From NCBI GenBank assembly GCA_900545135.1, contig UQXL01000001.1:86857-150856 (forward strand): DNA of 64,000 nt. Reading direction: 5' to 3'. The notes under the pieces were generated by a model, which was not told where the DNA came from, made no database searches, and was given only the letters and a program-made list of their open reading frames with translations. The DNA comes from an uncultured Eubacteriales bacterium. GTDB lineage: Bacteria; Bacillota; Clostridia; Peptostreptococcales; Anaerovoracaceae. This document shows positions 8,350 to 16,460 of the stretch, in pieces. How positions within the stretch are numbered: position 1 is the stretch's first letter; every line of letters starts with the position of its first letter. The position numbers and the translations under genes are program-made.

Positions 8350-8627
8350 ATGTTGCACTATTTTTTGTTTTAGCCGCTTTTTGACAACATTTTTCATATT
8401 TAATGATGTCGAAGGTTGTCGAAAAGCTATAAAACTAAGTAAATGTTGCCATATTTTGCTATATCCGAAAATTTGCCAACATTTTTTTGAAGATATGTTG
8501 GCAAATTCGCCGCAAATCTCAAAAATGTACAACATCTACATTATTTAGTTCTCTAAAACCTCTAAAATCGTGAATTGATTTTTAAAAATGTTGTCATTTT
8601 GGTGTCATATTTAATTTTTGCCAACAT
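8350..8627. repeat. Cluster of four 40-41 bp ATGTTG...CAACAT dyads
   Basis: Units at 8350-8390, 8443-8482, 8495-8535 and 8588-8627 each begin ATGTTG and end CAACAT and are 41, 40, 41 and 40 bases long. Their interiors are AT-rich and poorly conserved. Start-to-start distances are 93, 52 and 93, so the spacing itself repeats. Between units two and three there is also a perfect 13-bp inverted repeat, AATTTGCCAACAT with ATGTTGGCAAATT (8470-8507). Three more units of the same design lie at 53933-54105. No reading frame of note is present. Confidence 0.85.
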
Positions 8628-8675
8628 CAGAGTACCAGCCGCTATATCAGCGGTGGTTCAACTGATGTTACGCCG
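8622..8675. repeat. Nested hairpin next to the dyad cluster
   Basis: AACATCAG and CTGATGTT enclose an inner imperfect stem around ACCAGCCGCT and AGCGGTGGT. The structure links the last dyad to the long palindrome that follows. Confidence 0.5.
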
Positions 8676-8693
8676 TATAAATTATCACAAAAG

Positions 8694-8903
8694 CTTTATT
8701 TCGTTGAAAAAAACAGTTTACGAAACAGGGGCAGCCGCGCATGTTTTCAGCCGAGAATTAAAATCTGTTTGAGCACGCCGCGGACTCTGTTCCTGAAAAG
8801 CAGCGGCGAGTTATTTTGATTCCCTGAAAACAAAGCGGCGAGCCGTTTTTGAGCATTTTCTTTGAAAGAAATAACAGTTTTGTGGTAATTTATTATACCA
8901 TAT
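8694..8903 (+). repeat. Long palindromic dispersed repeat, copy A
   Basis: About 210 bases that match the reverse complement of 53507-53729 along their whole length with a few small gaps. Each copy is itself a long imperfect palindrome: the outer arms, starting CACAAAAGCTTTATTTCGTT, pair with the far end, and inner blocks such as GTCCGCCGC/GCGGCGGC-like and GGGAATCAAAA/TTTTGATTCCC (seen best in copy B) also pair. The right end reads, on the minus strand, as the extended -10 sequence TGGTATAAT. No protein is encoded. It could be a MITE-like mobile element or a structured transcript. Confidence 0.8.
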
Positions 8904-8954
8904 TCTCGCACAAATTAACATGTAATTTCATAGTATACTTCAGGGAGGATTGCC

Positions 8955-9137
8955 ATGAATAACAATTTTAGAAAAAAGAAATGCTTCAACTTATACAAGG
9001 AGACAAAAGATATCGGCTTTGTTCTGCTTGTCTTCGGCGCCGTTACCATATGCGCCTTCTTTCTTCCTCCTAAGGCATGGCTGATCCTCCTGGGCGTTAT
9101 ACTGATAATCTGCGGGATAACGCTGCTCAAGAGGTAG
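8955..9137 (+). CDS. Small two-helix membrane protein
   Basis: A 60-residue protein: a basic N-terminus (NNNFRKKKCFNLYKETKD) and two hydrophobic segments (about residues 20-36 and 42-57) ending in KR. GGGAGG lies six bases before the ATG, which makes a real gene likely despite its size. No family is recognised. It is followed by a strong terminator shared with the convergent surface-protein gene. Confidence 0.65.
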   Translation: MNNNFRKKKCFNLYKETKDIGFVLLVFGAVTICAFFLPPKAWLILLGVILIICGITLLKR

Positions 9138-9161
9138 CTTTGACCTGAGGATTCATATATC

Positions 9162-9223
9162 AAAAGAGACGGCCTCAGCCAATGTCGTTAGCTTATCGAC
9201 ATTGCTTCCGCCCGTCTCTTTTT
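9162..9223. terminator. Bidirectional terminator with nested hairpin
   Basis: Outer arms AAAAGAGACGG (9162-9172) and its complement ending in a T run near 9223, with an inner stem AATGTCG/CGACATT. It lies between convergent genes. Confidence 0.85.
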
Positions 9224-9265
9224 AACATTTACCTATGCTGCATGGTCATGGCATGGAAAAGAAAT

Positions 9266-10867
9266 CTATTTTGATACTTTTCTCTTATATGCTACTGTTC
9301 CGCCAAGAGCTCCTGCTGATGCCAGAAGAAGCACGTATAAGAAAATATTTGCCTCGTCGCCCAGCTTAGGAGTATTTGTTTCATTTTTAGATTCCTCGTT
9401 TTTAGGATCATCGTTTACAGGATCTTTTTTATCTTCATCCGAAGTTTTTCCTGCAGCGATTACCGTGTCTTCTTTCGAAATTACTTTCGTCAGGGCTGCA
9501 TCGCTGAAATATTTGTCGCAGCCTGCGCAGTACCAGTATTCGATATTTCCGTCTTCAGTATCTGTAGCATCCTTGGCTTCAAATTTTACTGCGTTGTGAA
9601 CGTGAGGAGTTTCCAGCGTGTCTCCCTTTTCCACCTTTTCACCGTTTACCGTGACTTCACCGCCGTCATTGCTGACAACAACTCCTTCTGCGATTTTAAG
9701 GTCTACTTTTCCGGAAATGACGTCTATGCGGTCTCCGTCTGCCGCTCCTGAAAGTTTTTCGTTTATCTCATCTGAAGTTCCTACAAAGAATACAGCGTCT
9801 TCACCGGCTTTAGTATATCCTGCCGCAGCTTTGCTCTCGTCAATGAGACTTGCGTCAGGCGCAACGGAGAAAGTACCGCCTGAAATCACGGCGCTTTCAG
9901 CTTCTGCCGTCTTTGTTATTTTTCCCTTGAATACACCGTCGTTTATGGCAACGTCGCCGTTATCCATGACTTCAATGTCTCCGGTTACAGTACCGCCGTT
10001 AAAGGTTACTTTAGTTGAAGGGATATCCTCTTCACCTATATAATTCCTATCCATCTGGACTTTTACATTTCCGTTTAAAACAGCGTCTCCGCCTATAATA
10101 GCTTCAGGCTGAGCATATTTTTTGTTCCATGAAAGCGCATAGAGAGCTGCCGCTCCGTCTGCTGCCTTTAAAGTTCCTCCTGTCATCTCCAGCTTGCCCC
10201 AGTTCTGAATAGCGCTTCCGCCTGAGGCAGTCGTGGTTGCAGTTCCGCCTGTCATCTTGATCTTGCCGTTGTCGTCATTCTTGAGCACGATGAATCCGCT
10301 CTCAAGATCGCCGCCTATCATATTGAACTGCGCGCCTAAGTTTCTTATCAGCGAGCTGTAACGGGAAGTACCGTATATCTTTCCGCCCTCCATGTTGAAG
10401 ACGGCGCTGTCACCGTTATTATCTACAACGTACCATGAGTTGCCTCCGTTATTAGTCGCTGAACTTCCGGCTTCTTTGGAGCGGGTGAGAGTTCCGCTTT
10501 TCATAGTTACAGTTCCGTTGTTGACTAAAGCGCCCTTTCCATGGCTTACGTTATCTATAGTTCCGCTTCCCGTTATCGTCAAGTTTCCTTTATTTGTTAC
10601 TGTATGGGAACCGGATTTGTTCGTAAGCGTATTGTCCTGCAAGTCGAGGGTAATGGTGGAGCCTTCAGGTATGGTGACGCTCTCCTTAACGTCAGTTTCC
10701 AAGACAACCGTCTTGCCGTCTGCAGCGTTGATGGCTGCCTGCAGTGTATCATATTCCTGACCGTCGACCGACGCAGCTTTTGAAGCTCCGTAAGCGGTAA
10801 AAGGAACGGCCGCAAATACCATGGAAGCTGCTATGAACGCTGATAAAAATTTTGATTTTGCTTTCAT
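9266..10867 (-). CDS. Beta-helix surface protein with C-terminal sorting signal
   Basis: A 533-residue exported protein, probably an adhesin-like cell-wall protein. Residues 1-27 are a signal peptide ending TAYGA. Residues about 60-330 are short repeats of the form N-G-T-V-T-M-x-S-G-T and M-T-G-G-T, expected to fold as a right-handed beta-helix. A zinc-ribbon-like module HVHNAVKF...YWYCAGCDKYFSD lies near 425-455, then an acidic linker and a sorting region PKLGDE, a hydrophobic stretch and KRK. The motif deviates from LPxTG; related clostridial signals are PxTGD, so here Leu replaces Thr. Its promoter contains a G9 tract between -35 and -10, suggesting on/off or graded expression. Related architectures are at 14430, 26851 and 29393. 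Confidence 0.8.
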   Translation of the reverse strand: MKAKSKFLSAFIAASMVFAAVPFTAYGASKAASVDGQEYDTLQAAINAADGKTVVLETDVKESVTIPEGSTITLDLQDNTLTNKSGSHTVTNKGNLTITGSGTIDNVSHGKGALVNNGTVTMKSGTLTRSKEAGSSATNNGGNSWYVVDNNGDSAVFNMEGGKIYGTSRYSSLIRNLGAQFNMIGGDLESGFIVLKNDDNGKIKMTGGTATTTASGGSAIQNWGKLEMTGGTLKAADGAAALYALSWNKKYAQPEAIIGGDAVLNGNVKVQMDRNYIGEEDIPSTKVTFNGGTVTGDIEVMDNGDVAINDGVFKGKITKTAEAESAVISGGTFSVAPDASLIDESKAAAGYTKAGEDAVFFVGTSDEINEKLSGAADGDRIDVISGKVDLKIAEGVVVSNDGGEVTVNGEKVEKGDTLETPHVHNAVKFEAKDATDTEDGNIEYWYCAGCDKYFSDAALTKVISKEDTVIAAGKTSDEDKKDPVNDDPKNEESKNETNTPKLGDEANIFLYVLLLASAGALGGTVAYKRKVSK

Positions 10868-10910
10868 TTCAATTCCTTGTCCTTTCTTGTCAAAATAAGT
10901 TGGTTTATAT

Positions 10911-10946
10911 ATTATATAGTATCCCCCCCCCGTATAATTTTGTCAA
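10911..10946 (-). promoter_or_regulatory. Promoter with a G9 homopolymer in the spacer
   Basis: On the minus strand a consensus TTGACA (10941-10946) is followed by AAATTATAC, nine G (10923-10931), then ATACTATATAAT. Possible -10 hexamers give spacers of 17 (GATACT), 19 (TACTAT) or 24 (TATAAT, 10911-10916). Gain or loss of G residues would change the spacing, the known mechanism of promoter phase variation. Confidence 0.6.
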
Positions 10947-11007
10947 GATAAAACAGTGTTATTTAATATAACATTTCTTCTCAAGCTATATGGCTTTTAT
11001 ATGTACG

Positions 11008-11034
11008 AAAAAAGAGACTGCTTTCGCAGTCTCT
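11008..11034 (-). terminator. Terminator of rpmB
   Basis: Minus strand stem AGAGACTGC-GAAA-GCAGTCTCT followed by a T run; complement at 11008-11034. Confidence 0.9.
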
Positions 11035-11052
11035 CTGGTTGATCGTCTCAAA

Positions 11053-11247
11053 TTAGATGGCACGGTTCACTTTATTTGATTTAATACATTTTGTGCACAC
11101 TTTAGCTCTTCTTACTGTGCCATTTTCTTCAGCGATTCTTACAGTCTGGATATTAGCATTCCATTTTCTTCTCGTGTGTCTGTTGGAGTGGGATACAGCG
11201 TTTCCTGATACCTGACCCTTACCACAAATCTCGCACTTTCTTGACAT
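11053..11247 (-). CDS. rpmB: 50S ribosomal protein L28
   Basis: A 64-residue ribosomal protein with MSRKCEICGKG, the L28 start; SHSNRHTRRKW; and the C-terminal VCTKCIKSNKV. It has the four-cysteine form (CxxC...CxxC) that binds zinc in many Firmicutes. GAGGAGGTGCGGTAG precedes the ATG. It stands alone with its own terminator, as usual. Confidence 0.97.
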   Translation of the reverse strand: MSRKCEICGKGQVSGNAVSHSNRHTRRKWNANIQTVRIAEENGTVRRAKVCTKCIKSNKVNRAI

Positions 11248-11334
11248 CTACCGCACCTCCTCTTAGTATATTAAGCAGCTTTTATCAGCTAGTTTTCATT
11301 GTTAATTTACATATTGAGCGCTTCTATGCACACT

Positions 11335-11348
11335 CGAACGAATGTTAT
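11335..11348. promoter_or_regulatory. LexA-box-like sequence upstream of rpmB
   Basis: CGAACGAATGTTAT resembles the Firmicute SOS box core GAAC-N4-GTT. It lies about 90 bases before rpmB, next to a TATAAT on the minus strand. rpmB is not a usual SOS gene, so this may be chance. Confidence 0.2.
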
Positions 11349-11484
11349 TATATCATAAGGAATGAGGCTGTTCAAGCACTTTTTTAGCTGCAGCAGTCAT
11401 TTTTTAGATATTTTTTCAAAAATTTTTTGGAAATATCCTTATTTTCTGGAACAAAACGGCTTTCGTCTGCAATTGCTTGTTTAT

Positions 11485-11519
11485 AAAAAAGCGGAAGCCA
11501 TGGTGTCCTCAGCTTCCGC
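11485..11519 (-). terminator. Terminator of the DUF4352 lipoprotein gene
   Basis: Minus strand stem GCGGAAGC/GCTTCCGC (arms 11512-11519 and 11491-11498) followed by six T. Confidence 0.85.
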
Positions 11520-11543
11520 CTCAATCTCTCTTTTATTCTGTAA

Positions 11544-12035
11544 CTATTTTATAACTACTTCAAAAGCAGGCTCCTCGTCTATCAGGAAATTTTCATAATA
11601 TACGAGAGTCAGCGATTCTGTGTCTTTCGGCTCTTCAAACACAATGGTTCCGCTCTTTGTTCCTTCTGGCTTGAGGTCTCCTGAACCGAGGTTAGTGTCC
11701 GTATCTATGATAGTTATGGATTCCGTATCCTCCTGACCCTCTCCGTTTATCATGGCCCAGTCGAAAACATTGTATGACAGATCTTCATCTCTGCCGTTTT
11801 CAATGGAAATGCTGACTATGACATATTCCTTTCCCTCGGCAGGAGTGTCCCACTCGTCTCCCTGCGAATATTCCACATCCGTTACGGTATATTTTGCTCC
11901 GTCGATATCTGCAGTCTCTCCTACGGCAAAGCTTGTCTTCTTTTCAGCTTCTCCATCTCCCGAGTCTTCTGAGCTGCATGACGCGCAAGCAAATACCATC
12001 AAAAGCGACATCAATAATGCTAAAACCTTTTTCAT
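11544..12035 (-). CDS. DUF4352-domain lipoprotein
   Basis: A 163-residue predicted lipoprotein. The signal peptide (residues 1-19) ends in CASC with Cys20 as the likely lipidated residue; a second Cys at 17 is an alternative. An acidic linker (SSEDSGDGEAE) is followed by a DUF4352 immunoglobulin-like domain: FAVGETADIDGAKYTVTDVEYSQG, then YVIVSISIENGRDEDLSY and GTIVFEEPKD. The family is extracellular in Firmicutes with unknown function. It is monocistronic, with its own terminator. Confidence 0.85.
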   Translation of the reverse strand: MKKVLALLMSLLMVFACASCSSEDSGDGEAEKKTSFAVGETADIDGAKYTVTDVEYSQGDEWDTPAEGKEYVIVSISIENGRDEDLSYNVFDWAMINGEGQEDTESITIIDTDTNLGSGDLKPEGTKSGTIVFEEPKDTESLTLVYYENFLIDEEPAFEVVIK

Positions 12036-12189
12036 ATAATTTCTTGCTTATTATATACAGGTTATTTGTTTAGTTCAGTATATCACATTCCACTTTAAAA
12101 ATCCATTGATTTTTCACTGTATTTTGTGTTATAGATTGGTTTGCCCCATTATATCTATAATATAATTGATTACTTAAAGGAGGGGTAAT

Positions 12190-12372
12190 ATGAATAAGTT
12201 CGTTGTTATACAAAAAGAAGATAAATCAGTGACTATGACAATAAGAATAGACCGTTCTCTGCAGGAAAAATATAACGACCTTTCTAAAACCACCAACAGA
12301 TCCCGCAATGAACTTATAGGACTGGCTCTGCAGTACGCTTTGGAAAATATGGAGATAAAAGGCGAAGAATAG
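12190..12372 (+). CDS. Small ribbon-helix-helix regulator
   Basis: A 60-residue protein with the RHH pattern: a strand SVTMTIRIDRSLQEKYNDLS, helix A, the turn TTNRSRNELI and helix B ALQYALENMEI. Such dimers bind DNA with the N-terminal strand and often regulate their own operon or act in plasmid/toxin-antitoxin systems. AAAGGAGGGGT precedes the ATG. No partner toxin follows; the next gene is a convergent transposon recombinase. It may mark the left flank of that insertion or belong to it. Confidence 0.65.
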   Translation: MNKFVVIQKEDKSVTMTIRIDRSLQEKYNDLSKTTNRSRNELIGLALQYALENMEIKGEE

Positions 12373-12431
12373 CGAAAATAAAACAGGGCAGTTTTAGCCC
12401 CGGCATGATAGGGAAGTAACGATTTTCGGTA

Positions 12432-12460
12432 GAGCAGGACACGCAAAACGTGTCCTGCTC
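12432..12460. terminator. Hairpin terminator at the recombinase end
   Basis: A perfect 12-bp stem, GAGCAGGACACG/CGTGTCCTGCTC, with loop CAAAA. It ends at the recombinase stop codon. It can serve the rightward RHH gene, and its GC content marks the boundary of the inserted segment. Confidence 0.7.
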
Positions 12461-14240
12461 TATTGTATTGTCCCAATGTAGTTGAAGTGAATGTCAATCT
12501 TCTGTGTGTAAAACTTCTTCCTGTAAGCGCCGTCGCGCTCATGCACCGTGATGTGGTGGACAAACTCCCGCAGGATTTCCGGGGTCAGCTCCGGCATCTC
12601 TAAATGCCGGTCAACAATGGCGAGGAAGTTCCCCACGCTGTCCAGCTCGTCCTGCTGTCCGGCAAGCTCGGTTTCCAAGCGGGAAATATGCCCCTTCAAG
12701 GCTTCCTGCTCCGCCAGATACCGCCCGTTTAACTGCTTGAACTGTCCGTCTGTGAGTATGCCGGTTGCCAGCTTCTCAAAGGTAGCGGCTATCAGGTTGT
12801 CCAGCTCTGCTTGCCGTTTTTTCGCCTGTTCCAGCTCCTTCCGCTTTACCGCCAGCTCCTTTTTCAACTGCCCGGATTTCTTCGCCGTCAGATGGGAGAT
12901 AAAGGCTTCCCGGTCTTTTTGCACCGCAGCGCAGGCGTCCTGTATGGCTTTCAGTACCGTTTCCCGCAGGTACAGGGCTTTTACCGTGTGGGGCGTGCAT
13001 GTTTCCTTGTGCCTGTGATACCGCCCGCACAGATAGCTGTACTGGCTCTCGTCCCAGCTCCCGCACCGGCAAAGGTAATGGGTGCTGCCGCAGTCGGCGC
13101 ACTGTACCATGCCCGCCAGCATATCCATTTTCCCCCCCAGCTTGGTGGGCCGCCGCTTGTTTTCCCGTACCCGCTGCACAATGTCCCACAGCTCCCGGTC
13201 AATAATCGGCTCATGGGCGTTTTCCACCCGGTAGCGTTCTTCCTCCGGCACCTCGACTACAAGGTCGCTTTTGTAGGAAGGCTTGTGCGTCTTGCAGCTT
13301 GTCTGTATGCCGATATAGTCCGGGGTTTCCAGTATATCCGCTACACTGCTTCCCGACCACCGATAGGGAAAGTCCGGGTTGCGGCTGGAATGGCCCCGCC
13401 CAAACTTGCGGTAGGCGTATTCTGTAGGCACAAGTATTCTTTCCTGTTCCAGCCGCTTTGCAATCTGCTCCGGCCCCATGCCCGAAGCGCACAGGCGGAA
13501 GATATGCCGCACCTGTTCCGCCGCCTCCGGGGTCGGGAATGATTTTGAACCTGTCCGCCGGGTCTTTCTGGTAGCCGTAGGGGAGGAATGGAGGCAATCC
13601 GCACACCCTTTTCCGCCTTGTGCTGAATAACGGCGTTGATCTTCCGGCTGGTCTGCCGGGGATACCACTCGTTAAACAGGTTGGAGAACATGGCTAAATC
13701 CTCGTCGCTCTCCGTGTTGGTGGCGCTGTCGTAGTTGTTGGTAATGGCGATAGAGCGCACACCCAGCGCGGGAAAGACGATTTCCAACAGGTTATTGGCT
13801 TCCGACTGGTTGCGGTACAGGCGGGTCAGGTCGGTCACAATCAGCGTTGCGGCCTGTCCCTCCCGTATTATTGCCATGACCTTCTGAAAGCCGGGGCGAT
13901 TGGTCTTTGTCCCGGAAATACCATCGTCATACAGAAACAGGACGTTTGAAAAGCCCTGTTTTGCCGCATAGTCCCGCAGCATTTCCTCCTGGTGCTGTAT
14001 GCTCAGGCTGGTGCTTTCCCGGCTGTCCTCGTTGGACAGCCTGCCATACAATAGCGTGTATTTTTCTGTTTGGTTTCCCTGCCGTTCCAAATCCTGTTCC
14101 ATCAGGCGCAAGAGGCGGCTTTTCAGGCTGCCCGTCCCCGTTGTGGGGAGGTACAGGTTCACAAGAAAAGTTGCGCCGCCTTTCTGTATCTCCATCGTTT
14201 TGTAAAGATATTCCTGCGGCTCTTTCCTGTTATGCTCCAT
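12460..14240 (-). pseudogene. TnpW-fused large serine recombinase, two frameshifts
   Basis: A mobile-element site-specific recombinase. Residues 1-55 (FLVNLYLPTTGTGSLKSRLL) resemble the small TnpW protein usually encoded just upstream of such recombinases. They continue in frame into the catalytic domain (LLYGRLSNEDSRESTSLSIQ, with GISGTKTNRPGFQ and LTRLYRN). The frame is lost twice: at a G4 run (13580-13583), where the conserved PPYGY needs one base fewer, and at another G4 run (13529-13532), where IPDPEAAEQV needs one fewer. After that the recombinase and zinc-ribbon regions (CADCGSTHYLC) and the coiled-coil C-terminus run intact to a TAG at 12460. The segment is much richer in G+C than its neighbours. 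Probably inactive, unless the runs are sequencing errors. Confidence 0.8.
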
Positions 14241-14346
14241 CTGGCCTCCTTTCCGCCGGATTTATCCCTTGTTTCCGCGAAAAGGTCTTTCCCATGTTAC
14301 CCCGTCAGGTTTCCGGCTGTTTCTTTGGAAGAGTATCCTTCCTGTA

Positions 14347-14366
14347 TTTAGTATGCCGGATACTGA
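14347..14366. repeat. 20-bp dyad flanking the surface-protein gene, copy 1
   Basis: TTTAGTATGCCGGATACTGA matches 16061-16080 in 18 of 20 positions. The core AGTAT-N5-ATACT is a dyad. A third partial copy, TTAGTATGACGGAAT, lies at 16298-16312. Confidence 0.7.
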
Positions 14367-14429
14367 AATGGGATAGAAAAACCGGGGGACAGATACCGAA
14401 TATCCGTACCCCGGCCTATTATGCCTTAA

Positions 14430-16013
14430 TTATCTGCTGTGCTTTCTCTTTCTGCTGTAAACAATGGTGCCCGCCATTCCAGCGCCGGCCATGAGCATAA
14501 CAGCAACCCAAACAATCATATTGCTGTTGTCTCCGGTCTGCGGAGCGTCGGTAGACGGTTTGGTAGGTTGTTCTGTTGTTCCCGTTGCAGGGATTTCTAC
14601 TGCTGCCTTCGCATAACCGCAGACGGTGCACTCCTCGTGTTTGCTGCCTGCTTCGGTCGCGGTAGCTTCCTCATCGGTAATCCACTTAAAAGTATGGGCG
14701 GCTATATCCGTCTTATCTCCGCAGGAGCATTCGTACCAATGGTTTGTATCGTCAAACTTCCATTCTGTACTATAATTGTGTACGTGAGCTTCTATTTCAG
14801 CGCCATTTTGGACAGTTTCACCATTCACAGTAATTTCACTGCCGGTTTGGTTTTTTACCGTTACTTTATCCGGTACTGTAATTTTATCTCCCTGGAGAAC
14901 AGTAATAGTATCCCCCTCTTTTGCTGAATCAGCCATGATTTGAGCGTCACCGCCAGCAGCGTACTGGGTAGTTCCATTGTTTGTGAGTCCTATCAGTGCT
15001 GTATTGTCAGCGACAAAAGCAGAAGGGTCTGCGGTATAGCTACCTCCGGCAATCACAACCTGATCTTGCGGCGTTACATTGCCGATCTTACCTACAACAT
15101 TGGGCGCATTAAAGGTTCCGCCGTTAGCTGAGATGGTTCCGGCTGCCGTGTCGTCCCCTTGCACCACAAAAGCCATTTTTTCAGCATTAACGACAGCAGT
15201 AGATGTCTCCGGGAATATAATGTTTCCTGAGCTATTGCTCGCCTTTTTCGAGACAACCCCATAGGCGCCATTAAAAGTTCCGCTATTTACGATCACATCT
15301 CCGTATGCAATCAACGCACCTGCACCATTTCCATCAAAGACGCCGCCGTTGACCACTGTTTTGGTAGACGCTGCTGCGCTAATTGCCGCATTATAGGCTG
15401 CGCTGTTTGCACCATTGCATTCAAACGTGCCGCCTTCAATGGTCAGCGAATATCCAGCATTTTGAACAGCCGCCAGATATTTCCCGCCATCGTATACAAC
15501 CTTTCCGGTCCCTTTGCTGTCCCGGATAATTAGATTTCCCATATTGCTGATAACAATAGTTTTTCCAGACACGGTAAAGCCATTTAAATCCAAAATCATG
15601 GTAGGCTGCTTTGCCCCGGCTGCATCCCAGTAATTCCCAAATGTAATCGGGGACGTTGCCCCTTGTTGCAGGGTAATATTCTTTTGCAGGGTCACAGTGT
15701 AGGTTCCGTCTGGTTTCCGCACCGGCCTTAATTCCCATATGGGCGGGAGGTTTCGGAAATCCCTTCCTTCTGTTTTCCGCAGCTTTTCCTGATAGCTGTG
15801 ATACATGGCGTTGGCGTACTCCCTCCGGCACCCGTGTACGTCCATGTGGGAGGGGACAGAAGCAAAGACCGGCTTTCCGGCAGGATTTCCCGCAAACTTC
15901 AAGACCGCTTCTTCTTTTCCCGGAAGCACGTCAATCTCCCGCACCTTGCCGCCATTATCCGTCTGGACGGGGCCGCTGCTCTTCGAACCCTTTAGCCGCC
16001 TCTTTATCGTCAA
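14430..16013 (-). CDS. Chimeric surface protein: integrase-like N-terminus joined to beta-helix and sorting signal
   Basis: A 527-residue frame opened by a TTG at 16013. Residues about 1-90 (NGGKVREIDVLPG, then SVPSHMDVHGCRREYANAMY) resemble the catalytic part of tyrosine-type integrases of Firmicute mobile elements, not a secreted protein, and no signal peptide is present. From about residue 92 it becomes a beta-helix surface protein (VTLQKNITLQQGATSP, LIIRDSKGTG, LTIEGGTFECNG). There is a double HVHNYSTEW...CSCGDK / CTVCGYAK module near 425-475, and a C-terminal signal APQTGD, a hydrophobic helix and KRK. The junction probably arose when an integrase remnant was joined to a decapitated surface gene. 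The product may be untranslated or stuck in the cytoplasm. Confidence 0.6.
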   Translation of the reverse strand: MTIKRRLKGSKSSGPVQTDNGGKVREIDVLPGKEEAVLKFAGNPAGKPVFASVPSHMDVHGCRREYANAMYHSYQEKLRKTEGRDFRNLPPIWELRPVRKPDGTYTVTLQKNITLQQGATSPITFGNYWDAAGAKQPTMILDLNGFTVSGKTIVISNMGNLIIRDSKGTGKVVYDGGKYLAAVQNAGYSLTIEGGTFECNGANSAAYNAAISAAASTKTVVNGGVFDGNGAGALIAYGDVIVNSGTFNGAYGVVSKKASNSSGNIIFPETSTAVVNAEKMAFVVQGDDTAAGTISANGGTFNAPNVVGKIGNVTPQDQVVIAGGSYTADPSAFVADNTALIGLTNNGTTQYAAGGDAQIMADSAKEGDTITVLQGDKITVPDKVTVKNQTGSEITVNGETVQNGAEIEAHVHNYSTEWKFDDTNHWYECSCGDKTDIAAHTFKWITDEEATATEAGSKHEECTVCGYAKAAVEIPATGTTEQPTKPSTDAPQTGDNSNMIVWVAVMLMAGAGMAGTIVYSRKRKHSR

Positions 16014-16060
16014 GGTAGGCCACTGCTTTTTTCACGCCCTTCGTCTTTTCATGCTACATC

Positions 16061-16080
16061 TTTAGTATGACGAATACTGA
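16061..16080. repeat. 20-bp dyad flanking the surface-protein gene, copy 2
   Basis: TTTAGTATGACGAATACTGA, the partner of 14347-14366. The two enclose the chimeric surface gene. Confidence 0.7.
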
Positions 16081-16338
16081 TAGCACTCAATAAACGCAAA
16101 AAAGCGGCGCCCCAAATTTATGGGCGCGCCGCCCGCAGTGGCCCGCCCGACGAAAGGTTCGAAGTTTCGTCAAGCGGCGAGGCCGGTTGTCTATGCATGT
16201 CTCCGTCCGTTTCTCCTGTCTCTCCGTTCTTCCGCGTTACTTGCTTCCCTCTTTGTTCTCCGCTGCTTGTTCCCTTCCGCAGTTTCCCGCCTCACTCTTA
16301 GTATGACGGAATTTGAACTGTTTGGACGTATAAAGATA

Positions 16339-16364
16339 GGACAGGTAAAAACGCCTGTCCTTTT
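16339..16364 (+). terminator. Hairpin terminator
   Basis: GGACAGG (16339-16345) and CCTGTCC (16354-16360) around TAAAAACG, followed by TTTT. Confidence 0.7.
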
Positions 16365-16460
16365 CCTTCCCTTATGCCGGTTCCCTCTGCCCTTATACTT
16401 CCTTTTCGGGCCGGAGGGTTCCTGCCCTGTTTTTTGTTTTCTTATTGCCGGCATGCGTTG

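Larger units (their letters stand above)
16014..16460. other. GC-rich insertion flank without a convincing gene
   Basis: Holds the dyad copies at 16061-16080 and 16298-16312, a strong GC hairpin around 16104-16132, and a terminator at 16339-16364. A short leftward frame (KKAVAYLDDKEAAKGFE) ends just inside the chimeric gene in another frame and may be a further piece of the integrase remnant. Confidence 0.5.

Noticed and set aside
8350..8627. CRISPR array
   Set aside because: The units are dyads with variable interiors, not identical direct repeats with unique spacers, and no cas genes are near.
8350..8627. Integron attC cassette array
   Set aside because: Ends share only GTTG/CAAC with attC core sites. 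There is no cassette gene between units and no intI gene.
13125..13140. C7 run in the recombinase as a third frameshift
   Set aside because: The reading frame is consistent with family motifs on both sides, so the run encodes normal Gly codons.
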